64,000 nucleotides of DNA from Obesumbacterium proteus (GTDB taxonomy: Bacteria; Pseudomonadota; Gammaproteobacteria; Enterobacterales; Enterobacteriaceae): positions 3,658,001-3,722,000 of the forward strand of contig NZ_CP014608.1 in NCBI RefSeq assembly GCF_001586165.1. Direction: 5' to 3'. Under the pieces are notes generated by a model, which made no database searches, was not told where the DNA came from, and saw only the letters and a program-made list of their open reading frames with translations. The position numbers and the translations under genes were made by a program. Of the stretch, positions 43,139-51,485 are shown piece after piece. Numbering within the stretch: position 1 is the first letter of the stretch; every line of letters starts with the position of its first letter.

Positions 43139-43996
43139 ATGAAATTTGTTGGAGCCCATGTCAGTGCCTCCGGCGGCGTTGATCAGGCCGTCATTCGCGC
43201 ACACGAATTAAATGCAACGGCGTTTGCGCTGTTCACCAAAAATCAGCGCCAGTGGAAAGCCGCCCCGCTTAGCAGTGAGGTCATCGATAAATTCAAGTCT
43301 GCGTGTGCTCAATATAACTATCAACCCGCACAAATTCTGCCGCACGACAGCTATCTCATTAATCTTGGGCATCCCGTTGAGGAAGCGCTAGAGAAATCGC
43401 GTGAAGCTTTTATCGACGAACTAGAGCGTTGTTCTGAACTGGGTCTAACGCTGCTGAACTTCCATCCAGGCAGCCATCTGATGCAGATTGATGAAGATAA
43501 ATGCCTCGCACGCATCGCTGAATCCATCAATATTGCCTTGGATAAAACACAGGGCGTGACTGCGGTGATTGAGAACACCGCGGGGCAAGGCAGCAACCTC
43601 GGTTTTCGCTTTGAACATTTAGCCGCCATTATCGATGGTGTTGAAGACAAATCGCGCGTCGGTGTTTGTATCGATACCTGTCATGCCTTTGCCGCAGGAT
43701 ACGATTTACGTACCGAGGAAGAGTGCAGCAAAACGTTTGCAAACTTTGAGCGAATTGTTGGCTTTAACTACCTGCGCGGTATGCACCTTAACGATGCGAA
43801 GAGCGCCTTTGATAGCCGTGTCGACCGCCATCACAGCTTAGGTGAAGGTAACATTGGCAAAACGGCCTTTAGCTGGATCATGCGCGATTCGCGCTTTGAC
43901 GGAATCCCGTTGATTTTAGAAACCGTCAATCCTGATATCTGGGCCGAAGAAATTGCTTGGTTGAAAGAGCAAGAATCAGCAGAACAGGCCGCATAA
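43139..43996 (+). CDS. nfo: Endonuclease IV
   Basis: AP endonuclease of base excision repair, a TIM-barrel with three zinc ions. 285 residues, the E. coli length. Zinc ligands and signatures are visible: NLGHP, ENTAGQGSNLGFRFEHLA, GVCIDTCHAFAAGYD, HLNDAKSAFDSRVDRHHSLGEG. GAGGAG stands seven bases before the ATG. It follows yeiH as in E. coli, but the structured element now lies between. Confidence 0.97.
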   Translation: MKFVGAHVSASGGVDQAVIRAHELNATAFALFTKNQRQWKAAPLSSEVIDKFKSACAQYNYQPAQILPHDSYLINLGHPVEEALEKSREAFIDELERCSELGLTLLNFHPGSHLMQIDEDKCLARIAESINIALDKTQGVTAVIENTAGQGSNLGFRFEHLAAIIDGVEDKSRVGVCIDTCHAFAAGYDLRTEEECSKTFANFERIVGFNYLRGMHLNDAKSAFDSRVDRHHSLGEGNIGKTAFSWIMRDSRFDGIPLILETVNPDIWAEEIAWLKEQESAEQAA

Positions 43997-44020
43997 CTGT
44001 TCTGAACACAAAAATAGCTA

Positions 44021-44052
44021 AAAAAATGGGTGCCACATGGGCACCCATTTTC
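44021..44052. terminator. Bidirectional terminator between nfo and fruA
   Basis: AAAATGGGTGCC and GGCACCCATTTT form a 12-bp stem with a 5-base loop, flanked by A and T tracts, between two convergent genes. Confidence 0.88.
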
Positions 44053-44072
44053 ATATCAGCGATAACGGTGAG

Positions 44073-45761
44073 TTACGCTAATTTCTCTTCCGCAATTTCC
44101 ACGTCAGGACGTTTCAGCAGTGCGTACAAACCACCGGCCAGAAGCGTACCCGCTACAATCGCAATCAGATATTGAATCACTGGAGTGATTGCCCCAGGAA
44201 TAAGCAATACGAACAGACCACCGTGTGGAGCCATCAGTTTTGCCCCGAAGAACATCGACAGCGCACCGGTCAACGCACCGCCCGCGATACAGCAAGGCAG
44301 AACGCGCATTGGGTCACGCGCAGCAAACGGAATTGCCCCTTCGGAGATGAAGCACAGCCCCAGAACCAGCGCCGCTTTGCCACCTTCGCGTTCGCTTTGT
44401 GCAAACTTATTACGTGCTACCAACGTTGCAAAACCCATCGCCAGCGGAGGCACCATACCGGCGGCCATAATCGCTGCCATCGGTGCATAGGTCTGGGTAC
44501 TCAGCAGCGCCACGCCAAAGGCATAAGCGGCTTTGTTCACTGGGCCACCCATGTCGGTACACATCATCGCGCCCAAAATAGCACCCAAGATCACCGCGTT
44601 AGCCGTGCCCATCGCCTGTAGCCAATGTGTCAGACCTTCCATAATCGCGGCAACAGGTTTACCAACGATGTAGATCATCGCCAAACCGGTGATCAAGCTC
44701 GCCACCAATGGAATGATCAGGATCGGTTTCAGCGCTTCCATACTTTGCGGCAAATGCAATTTCGAGCTGATCGCTTTCGCGACATAACCCGCCAAGAAAC
44801 CAGCGATGATGCCGCCTAAGAATCCTGCCCCGGTGCTTACCGCCAGCATCCCGCCAATCAGACCCGGCGTTAAGCCCGGACGGTCAGCAATGGAAAATGC
44901 AATATAACCCGCTAATACCGGCACCATCAGTGCAAAGGCTGAACCACCACCGATCTGCATCAACGCAGCAGCCAACGTGCCCTGCTGTTTAAACGCCTCA
45001 ATACCGAACACGAACGACAGCGCGATACACAAACCACCGGCCACGACCATTGGCAGCATATAGGAAACACCGGTCAGCAAATGACGATATGCCCCCGCGC
45101 TTTCTTTCTTTTTGCTCGAAGTCGACGACGTCGATTTCATCGCGGTAAAGGTTTCAGACTCCACCAGCGCTTTATCCAGCTCCTGCGCGGTTTTCTTCAA
45201 CGCTAAACCGGTAGAAGTTCGGTACATCGGTTTGCCCGAAAACTTGTTCAGGTCAACTTCAATATCCGCAGCCACAATCACGAGATCCGCAGCGGCAACT
45301 TCTTCTGGTGTGATTTCGTTACCCGCGCCCACAGAACCGCGCGTTTCAACCTTCACCCACCAACCACGTTTTTTGGCTTCAGCTTCAATAGCTTCTGCGG
45401 CCATAAAGGTATGAGCGACGCCGGTTGGACATGCCGTCACCGCCACCACTCGCATTTGGCCTTTGGCCGGAGCAGCAACCGCCGCGTCAGCAAACTGGTA
45501 AGGCTGAGCTTCTGCTTTTGCCTGAGCCAAGAACGCTTCGGGTTCACGAATCGCTTTTTCTGCGCTGCCGACAAACAGGTGTTTGCCGTTTAACGTCGCG
45601 TCCTGAGGCTGTTCATCACCGATGACAACAATCAGCTCGGCATCCTGAGCCGCCTCAACCAGCGTGATATCCTGTTTTGCAACAACACTTTCCAGCATGC
45701 GCTTAGCGAGATAGCTACGAGCCTGTCCCTGAGCGCCTTCGGTTAACAATAAGGTTTTCAT
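44073..45761 (-). CDS. fruA: Fructose PTS enzyme IIBC component FruA
   Basis: Imports fructose and phosphorylates it to fructose 1-phosphate. 562 residues: an N-terminal degenerate IIB-like domain (about 1-95), the IIB domain with the phospho-accepting cysteine C111 in TACPTGVAHTFMAAEA, and the IIC membrane domain (about 225-550) with GVSYMLPMVVAGGLCIA and SEGAIPFAARDP. Last gene of fruBKA, 14 bases after fruK. Confidence 0.97.
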   Translation of the reverse strand: MKTLLLTEGAQGQARSYLAKRMLESVVAKQDITLVEAAQDAELIVVIGDEQPQDATLNGKHLFVGSAEKAIREPEAFLAQAKAEAQPYQFADAAVAAPAKGQMRVVAVTACPTGVAHTFMAAEAIEAEAKKRGWWVKVETRGSVGAGNEITPEEVAAADLVIVAADIEVDLNKFSGKPMYRTSTGLALKKTAQELDKALVESETFTAMKSTSSTSSKKKESAGAYRHLLTGVSYMLPMVVAGGLCIALSFVFGIEAFKQQGTLAAALMQIGGGSAFALMVPVLAGYIAFSIADRPGLTPGLIGGMLAVSTGAGFLGGIIAGFLAGYVAKAISSKLHLPQSMEALKPILIIPLVASLITGLAMIYIVGKPVAAIMEGLTHWLQAMGTANAVILGAILGAMMCTDMGGPVNKAAYAFGVALLSTQTYAPMAAIMAAGMVPPLAMGFATLVARNKFAQSEREGGKAALVLGLCFISEGAIPFAARDPMRVLPCCIAGGALTGALSMFFGAKLMAPHGGLFVLLIPGAITPVIQYLIAIVAGTLLAGGLYALLKRPDVEIAEEKLA

Positions 45762-45775
45762 GTGGCCATCCTCAA

Positions 45776-46714
45776 TTAATTAAAAGGCTTCAGGTCAACA
45801 CGCGCCATCATGGCAGCCAATTGGGTACGATCGGAAATGCCGACGTTGCTTTGGCTTACGGCCAATGCAGCCACCGCCGTTGCCAAGCGCAGCGTATGAT
45901 CGCTGGATTCGCGCATCATCAGACCATAGATCAACCCGCCAACCATGGAGTCACCGGCACCGACCGTGCTAACAACTTCGCAGGCAGGTGGTTTAGCCAA
46001 CCATGCACCTGATGCGTTAACCCACAGCGCACCTTCAGCACCGAGAGAAATCACCACGTGGGCAATGCCCTGATCACGCAGCGCATGGGCCGCACCCACC
46101 ACGTCATCCAGCGTTGGCAATTCGCGGCCAGCCCAGATTTCTAATTCACGACGGTTAGGTTTTACTAACCAAGGTGCCGCTTTTAAGCCTGCAACCAACG
46201 CTTCACGGCTGCTATCAAAAATGATGCACGGGCATTGGCTACGCAGGCGGCGCATCCAATCAGTGAAGTCATCTGGGTCAACGCCAGCTGGCAGACTGCC
46301 GCTCACACATACCATATCGAACTGTCCCAGCCAGCTTAGGGAATCGTTAACAAAACGCTCCCAATCCTGCTTGGTCACTTCAAAACCGGAGAAGTTAAAG
46401 TCAGACACTTCGCCATCTTTTTCAGTCAACTTCACGTTGATACGTGTACGGCCCGCAACGACCTGAAAACGGTTGGCGATGCCCAGCTCACCGAACAACT
46501 GCTGAAATCCGTCTTGGTTCTCTTTGCCCAGGAACCCGCCCACGGTCACGTCAATACCGAGATCTTTCAGTACTTTGGCAACGTTAATGCCTTTACCCGC
46601 GGCATGCAGGCCGGCGGTCTGAACGCGGTTGACTTCGCCACGCTCAATTTCCGCGCAATAACCAACCAAGTCATAGGCCGGATTCAATGTAATTGTTGCT
46701 ACTCTTCTGCTCAT
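45776..46714 (-). CDS. fruK: 1-Phosphofructokinase
   Basis: Converts fructose 1-phosphate to fructose 1,6-bisphosphate with ATP. 312 residues (same as E. coli) of the PfkB/ribokinase fold: ITLNPAYDLVGYC at the start, AAGKGINVAKVLKDLGI, and the catalytic anion-hole motif STVGAGDSMVGG near residue 250. Two bases after the fruB stop. Confidence 0.97.
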   Translation of the reverse strand: MSRRVATITLNPAYDLVGYCAEIERGEVNRVQTAGLHAAGKGINVAKVLKDLGIDVTVGGFLGKENQDGFQQLFGELGIANRFQVVAGRTRINVKLTEKDGEVSDFNFSGFEVTKQDWERFVNDSLSWLGQFDMVCVSGSLPAGVDPDDFTDWMRRLRSQCPCIIFDSSREALVAGLKAAPWLVKPNRRELEIWAGRELPTLDDVVGAAHALRDQGIAHVVISLGAEGALWVNASGAWLAKPPACEVVSTVGAGDSMVGGLIYGLMMRESSDHTLRLATAVAALAVSQSNVGISDRTQLAAMMARVDLKPFN

Positions 46715-46716
46715 TC

Positions 46717-47850
46717 TTATGCCCCTTCGCCTAGACCATCATTGATAGCCTGACCAATTACTTCTAATGCTTGCGCCGCGTCGCTACCGTTGGCAGTGAA
46801 ACGCAGTCGATGACCTTTTTTAACGCCCAGCGCGACGACTTTCATCAGGCTGCGCCCATTTGCAGGAACCCCAGAACCGTCCAGATTGGTGACGGTGATC
46901 TGGCTTTCAAATTTCTTAATGGTATTTACCAGCAGCGTGCCGGGACGTGCATGCAAACCATGCTCGTTACGCAGCACGAATTCAGCGCTGACGACGGAAT
47001 CTTCTTCCGCAACATCACTGGTCAGCAAAGCCACCAGCGACGCGGCATCAGCCGCTTTCAGCAAACGATCGGCTTGGTTGTTTTGCAGCAGCGAACTCAA
47101 ATAACCCAGCATGCCTTCAGGCTGTGCATCTGCCATCGCCACGGTCAGCAACAATCCAACCTGCTCGCCATCCACTTCAAACGGAGTTTGTGGGCGCGCA
47201 GCCGCTGCGGCGCTTGCCTGATTGCCGAGTGCGCTATCGCTGAGCCAAATGCCTTGTCCCAGATTTAACGGCGCACGGGTAATCACATCGCTGACAAACT
47301 CTGCGTTAACGGCGCCTGCCTGCTGTAAACGACCGGCGTTGATGGCTTGCAACGTCATCAGGCTGTCAGCGGCAATATCTAAGGCCACCATGGTTGCATC
47401 AAAACGGAAAGCCGCAACGCTTCTTTCTCCCATCAGCAAGCTACGCAACTCTTCTGCTGAAGTAGTTTGCGCCATCTGCTGCGCCACGCTGTCATCGCTT
47501 AGTACGTGCGTCAGCTGACGCAGCAAGGCCAGATGTTCATCAGAGCGAGCCGCGATACCAATCACAACGTAGGCTCTTTGCCCTTCGCTCCATTCAACGC
47601 CTTGCGGGAACTGGAAAACCTTCACACCCGTTTTCAGCACCATGTCGCGGGTATCGGTGGTTCCGTGCGGAATCGCAATCCCACTCCCTAAATAGGTCGA
47701 GGTTTGTTTTTCACGATTGAGCATGCCCTGTACGTAGCCTTCGCTTACATACCCAGCCTGAGTCAGTGCTGCTGCAATTTGTTGAATTGCTTCTTCTTTA
47801 TTACTTGCCGTAGCGGCAAGATGGATATCTTGTGGGGACAGGTGAAACAT
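46717..47850 (-). CDS. fruB: Fructose PTS diphosphoryl transfer protein FruB (EIIA-HPr)
   Basis: Relays phosphate from enzyme I to FruA. 377 residues including an N-terminal IIA domain with H62 in AIPHG, a central linker domain, and a C-terminal HPr-like domain with the active histidine H300 in NEHGLHARPGT. Start at 47850 (MFHLSPQDIHL) with AGGAG five bases upstream; the frame is open to 47874 but unsupported. First gene of the operon, behind two Cra boxes. Confidence 0.96.
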   Translation of the reverse strand: MFHLSPQDIHLAATASNKEEAIQQIAAALTQAGYVSEGYVQGMLNREKQTSTYLGSGIAIPHGTTDTRDMVLKTGVKVFQFPQGVEWSEGQRAYVVIGIAARSDEHLALLRQLTHVLSDDSVAQQMAQTTSAEELRSLLMGERSVAAFRFDATMVALDIAADSLMTLQAINAGRLQQAGAVNAEFVSDVITRAPLNLGQGIWLSDSALGNQASAAAAARPQTPFEVDGEQVGLLLTVAMADAQPEGMLGYLSSLLQNNQADRLLKAADAASLVALLTSDVAEEDSVVSAEFVLRNEHGLHARPGTLLVNTIKKFESQITVTNLDGSGVPANGRSLMKVVALGVKKGHRLRFTANGSDAAQALEVIGQAINDGLGEGA

Positions 47851-47884
47851 AAACGCTCCTCTCACACTGGGCAAAATTCAAGAT

Positions 47885-47962
47885 TGAATCGTTTCAGCTC
47901 TTTTTGGAAAAAAGTGCGCTGTATTTTCAATAACAGATCGAATACAACGCTGAATCGTTTCG
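47885..47962. promoter_or_regulatory. Two Cra (FruR) operators upstream of fruBKA
   Basis: TGAATCGTTTCA at 47885-47896 and TGAATCGTTTCG at 47951-47962 match the Cra core almost exactly. Two Cra operators before fruB are also known in E. coli, where Cra represses the operon until fructose 1-phosphate releases it. Confidence 0.88.
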
Positions 47963-48110
47963 ATGAGTTTGGCCTTTGCCCTTTTTATAAGCAAGAAATT
48001 CGAAGAAGGAGTTTTCTATTTTTTGAAGAACAGCACACTTTTGCTGAAGTGCTGTTATTAAATCAATGAAGCTGAGATAATTTGCTGAAGTTTGCTGATG
48101 GAGAGTATCA

Positions 48111-48539
48111 ATGACAGTTAAAGTCGGCGTTGGCGTGATTATCGCTAACCCACAAGGGCAAATATTACTTGGAAAACGTTGTGGCAGCCACGCTCCATTC
48201 TGGTCTATTCCGGGTGGACACTTAGAAGAAGGTGAAACTTTCGAGCAGGCCGCCATCCGCGAAGTAGAAGAAGAGACAGGGCTGATTGTGGCTGAACCTC
48301 GTCTGATTGGCGTCACCAATAATTTAGGCACCTGGATTGACGAAGGTGTGCATAATGTCTCCATGATTATGGTCGCCACCTATATACGCGGCGAACCGCA
48401 ACTGCGCGAGCCTGAAAAGTGCGAGCAGTGGCGTTGGTGTAACCCTCAGCGTATGCCTGAGCCATGCTTTGAAGCATGCCGCAACGGTGTTCAGCTTTGG
48501 CTGAACGGCGAATTCTACCATTCGCCAATAACCAAATAA
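48111..48539 (+). CDS. Nudix hydrolase, NUDT15-like
   Basis: 142-residue Nudix protein. The Nudix box G-X5-E-X7-REVEEETG is complete: GHLEEGETFEQAAIREVEEETGLI in the first half (split here into GHLEEGETF and REVEEETG as key parts). FWSIPGGHLEEGE resembles bacterial NUDT15-type (d)NTP pyrophosphatases; the substrate cannot be predicted. GGAG nine bases before the ATG. Divergent from fruB and not part of that operon. Confidence 0.85.
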   Translation: MTVKVGVGVIIANPQGQILLGKRCGSHAPFWSIPGGHLEEGETFEQAAIREVEEETGLIVAEPRLIGVTNNLGTWIDEGVHNVSMIMVATYIRGEPQLREPEKCEQWRWCNPQRMPEPCFEACRNGVQLWLNGEFYHSPITK

Positions 48540-48788
48540 GTCTTCAGCACGTTCAACGCAAAAGCATGAAAAGTGATTACGGCATCTTCAACATCGGTTT
48601 TGCCGTATCGCTTTCCCTTCTCTACCTTCTTCCCGCTCAGCAAAATGCACTTTTTCAGTGCAAAAAATTCATCCCCCGAAGCAAAAGTTAGATTTAGTTA
48701 TCACAACTGAAACAAAATTGTTAAATTTAGATTGTGAAATCGACACTTTTCCCTTAAATCTACTGCGGTGCACCACAAGCGTCACTGA

Positions 48789-48805
48789 CGCACCAAAATG
48801 GGGCA
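48789..48805. promoter_or_regulatory. NtrC-type site upstream of glnH
   Basis: CGCACCAAAATGGGGCA is close to the NtrC consensus TGCACCAAAATGGTGCA and about 100 bases upstream of the sigma-54 promoter, the usual enhancer distance. Confidence 0.7.
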
Positions 48806-48902
48806 CCATAAAAAAGCAGATATCAGATTAACCTTATCTCAATCGGTTAATTTGCACCCACAACATCCAATAACCATTTGATATACATAGAATATAAATA
48901 GT

Positions 48903-48918
48903 TGGCATGATTCTTTCA
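48903..48918 (+). promoter_or_regulatory. Sigma-54 promoter of glnH
   Basis: TGGCATGATTCTTTCA has the -24 GG with the right spacing to a -12 element, but with TTTCA in place of TTGCA. I recall that E. coli glnHp2 has a similarly non-consensus -12. Nitrogen-limited activation by NtrC is inferred. Confidence 0.65.
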
Positions 48919-48973
48919 TTGTCAATCAAGTAAACACAAATGGGCCATCCCGAAATTTAAGGAATTTTTGCTT

Positions 48974-49717
48974 ATGAAATCTGTAATTAAAGCATCTGTA
49001 GCCGCTCTCGCTTTAGCTTTTGCCATGAGCTCTCATGCCGCTGAGAAACAGCTTATCGTGGCTACTGATACCGCATTTGTTCCTTTCGAATTCAAACAGG
49101 GTGATAAGTACGTTGGTTTCGACATCGATTTATGGGATGCGATTGCTAAACAGCTGAATCTTTCTTATACCCTTAAGCCAATGGATTTCAGCGGGATCAT
49201 TCCTGGCCTGCAAACCCGTAACGTTGATCTGGCGTTAGCAGGGATCAGCATCACCGACGAACGTAAAAAAGCGATCGACTTCTCCGATGGCTATTACAAC
49301 AGCGGCCTGCTGGTTATGGTGAAAAAAGATAACAACGACGTAAAAAGCGTGAAAGATCTGAACGGAAAAGTCGTCGCGGTTAAAAGCGGAACAGCCGGTG
49401 TTGATTACGCGAAAGCCAACATCAAAACCAAAGACCTGCGCCAGTTCCCAAATATCGACAACGCCTATCTTGAGTTAGGCACCGGTAACGCAGACGCCGT
49501 GCTGCACGACACCCCAAACATTCTCTACTTCATCAAAACCGCGGGTCATGGCCAATTCAAAGCCGTCGGTGATTCTTTAGAAGCCCAGCAATACGGCATC
49601 GCGTTCCCTAAAGGCAGCGATTTACGTGAAAAGGTCAACGGCGCACTAAAAACGCTGCGTGACAACGGTACTTACAATGAAATCTACAAAAAATGGTTTG
49701 GCGTAGAACCTAAATAA
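48974..49717 (+). CDS. glnH: Glutamine-binding periplasmic protein GlnH
   Basis: Captures glutamine in the periplasm for GlnPQ. 247 residues; signal peptide ending in MSSHA-A (MKSVIKASVAALALAFAMSS), then the mature start EKQLIVATDTAFVPFEF. Family features GFDIDLWDAIAKQL and SGTAGVDYA. Start taken at the ATG 48974 after AAGGAA; a TTG two codons upstream is unlikely. A large hairpin follows the stop. Confidence 0.96.
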   Translation: MKSVIKASVAALALAFAMSSHAAEKQLIVATDTAFVPFEFKQGDKYVGFDIDLWDAIAKQLNLSYTLKPMDFSGIIPGLQTRNVDLALAGISITDERKKAIDFSDGYYNSGLLVMVKKDNNDVKSVKDLNGKVVAVKSGTAGVDYAKANIKTKDLRQFPNIDNAYLELGTGNADAVLHDTPNILYFIKTAGHGQFKAVGDSLEAQQYGIAFPKGSDLREKVNGALKTLRDNGTYNEIYKKWFGVEPK

Positions 49718-49747
49718 GCACGTTATTACACAAATATAGCCTGACTA

Positions 49748-49779
49748 TCTGGAGGCGCTGGCTGATTAGCGCCTCCAGA
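49748..49779 (+). promoter_or_regulatory. Intergenic hairpin between glnH and glnP
   Basis: TCTGGAGGCGC and GCGCCTCCAGA form a perfect 11-bp stem with a 10-base loop and no T run after it. Such hairpins after binding-protein genes protect the upstream mRNA or reduce read-through, giving more binding protein than permease. Confidence 0.7.
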
Positions 49780-49846
49780 CTTTGACCCATTTAGAAACAT
49801 ATTGCTGTTATTAGTAGGTTGTTTTTAGTTTCCAGGAGAATACAAC

Positions 49847-50515
49847 ATGCAGTTTGATTGGAGCGCCATTTGGGACGCTATTCCTATCCTGCTCGAAGGG
49901 GCCAAGCTGACGCTGTGGATTTCAGTGGTCGGTTTGCTTGGTGGCTTAGTTATCGGCTTAGTGGCAGGTTTCGCCCGTGCCTATGGCGGCTGGTTAAGTA
50001 ACCACATTGCGCTGGTCTTCATTGAGCTAATTCGCGGCACCCCTATCGTGGTGCAGGTGATGTTCATCTACTTCGCGCTGCCGATGATGCTACAGGCTTT
50101 CATGCCGGTACGTATTGATCCGCTCACCGCCGCAGTTGTCACCATCATGATCAACTCCGGCGCGTACATTGCTGAAATCACGCGTGGTGCGGTGCTCTCG
50201 ATTCACAATGGTTTTCGTGAAGCCGGTTTGGCTCTTGGCCTCTCCAAACGCGATACCCTGCGTTATGTGATCATGCCGCTGGCATTACGCCGCATGCTGC
50301 CGCCACTGGGCAACCAATGGATCGTCAGCATCAAAGATACCTCTCTGTTTATCGTCATCGGCGTTGCCGAATTGACCCGTCAGGGACAAGAAATTATTGC
50401 CGGTAACTTCCGCGCAATGGAGATTTGGAGCGCAGTCGCGGTGATTTATCTGATCATCACCTTGGCACTGAGCTATGTATTACGTCGTCTGGAAAGAAGA
50501 TTGAAAATAATATGA
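49847..50515 (+). CDS. glnP: Glutamine ABC transporter permease GlnP
   Basis: 222-residue HisMQ-family permease with about five membrane segments. The ATPase-contact EAA loop is visible as EAGLALGLSKRDTLRYVIMP. Last codons overlap glnQ by four bases (ATGA). Second gene of glnHPQ. Confidence 0.95.
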   Translation: MQFDWSAIWDAIPILLEGAKLTLWISVVGLLGGLVIGLVAGFARAYGGWLSNHIALVFIELIRGTPIVVQVMFIYFALPMMLQAFMPVRIDPLTAAVVTIMINSGAYIAEITRGAVLSIHNGFREAGLALGLSKRDTLRYVIMPLALRRMLPPLGNQWIVSIKDTSLFIVIGVAELTRQGQEIIAGNFRAMEIWSAVAVIYLIITLALSYVLRRLERRLKII

Positions 50516-51234
50516 TTGAATTTAAACATGTTGATAAAAGCTTCGGTCAGACTGCGGTACTGCATGACATTAACCTGAACATTAATCAGGGCGAAGTGGT
50601 GGTTATTATCGGGCCGTCGGGTTCAGGAAAATCAACGTTGCTGCGCTGCATCAACAAGCTAGAAGAGATCAGCGCGGGTCAGCTGATTATCGACGGCATG
50701 GACGTGAGCGACCCTAAAGTCGACGAGCGTTTGATTCGCCAAGAAGCTGGCATGGTTTTCCAACAGTTTTATCTGTTCCCACACCTCACCGCGCTGGAAA
50801 ACGTGATGTTTGGGCCAATCCGTGTTCGCCACATGAAGAAAGAAGATGCGGAAAAACGCGCACGCGAGCTGCTGGCGAAAGTTGGCTTGTCTGAACGTGC
50901 CGATCACTATCCGTCTGAACTTTCCGGCGGTCAGCAACAGCGTGTGGCTATTGCCCGTGCGTTGGCGGTTAAGCCGAAAATGATGCTGTTTGATGAACCC
51001 ACCTCTGCGCTCGATCCAGAACTGCGTCATGAAGTGCTGACGGTGATGAAAGATCTGGCGGAAGAAGGCATGACGATGGTTATCGTTACTCATGAAATCG
51101 GCTTTGCGCAGAAAGTAGCATCGCGTTTGATTTTCGTCGATAAGGGCCGCATCACCGAAGACGGTGAACCTGACGCGTTGATCACCAATCCGCCAAGCGA
51201 TCGCCTGCGTGAATTCCTGCAACACGTTTCATAA
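50512..51234 (+). CDS. glnQ: Glutamine ABC transporter ATP-binding protein GlnQ
   Basis: 240-residue ATPase, the E. coli length. Walker A GPSGSGKST, Q-loop FQQFYLFPHLT, signature LSGGQQQR, Walker B MMLFDEPTSALD, switch histidine VTHEIGFAQ. The start is the ATG that overlaps the glnP stop; the frame is open further upstream without meaning. A strong terminator follows. Confidence 0.97.
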   Translation: MIEFKHVDKSFGQTAVLHDINLNINQGEVVVIIGPSGSGKSTLLRCINKLEEISAGQLIIDGMDVSDPKVDERLIRQEAGMVFQQFYLFPHLTALENVMFGPIRVRHMKKEDAEKRARELLAKVGLSERADHYPSELSGGQQQRVAIARALAVKPKMMLFDEPTSALDPELRHEVLTVMKDLAEEGMTMVIVTHEIGFAQKVASRLIFVDKGRITEDGEPDALITNPPSDRLREFLQHVS

Positions 51235-51253
51235 AACGTCATCACGCTAATAA

Positions 51254-51284
51254 CCAGGGCGCATATCCAGCGCCCTTTTTTTTT
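51254..51284 (+). terminator. Terminator after glnQ
   Basis: GGGCGC and GCGCCC form the stem, with a 7-base loop, followed by nine T. Twenty bases after the glnQ stop. Confidence 0.92.
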
Positions 51285-51485
51285 GCTCAAATCTGATTAC
51301 ACCTCAATTACGCACGAATCGCTCACGAATACTCAGCAAAATCTGCTCGTTATTCCTATACTTAAACGCATACCGCTCAATCATCCCCGCTATCGGCAAC
51401 GGTAAGCGAGGGTTTGATGCCTATATTTTTCACTCAAAACCCCATCGCCAAGTCCTGTTTTCCGCTTGTTTAATGGAGCTTTTTT

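Larger units (their letters stand above)
48540..48973. promoter_or_regulatory. glnHPQ control region
   Basis: About 430 bases without a gene. A sigma-54-type promoter (48903-48918), a strong NtrC-like site (48789-48805), a half-like site TGCGGTGCACCA (about 48763), and a distal TGCAC-N7-GTGCA dyad at 48646-48662. This matches the nitrogen-regulated glnH control region of E. coli. AAGGAA precedes the glnH start. Confidence 0.7.

Noticed and set aside
44172..44621. A 149-codon frame antisense to fruA.
   Set aside because: His/Gln/Arg-rich translation typical of antisense reading of a membrane protein gene; no ribosome site.
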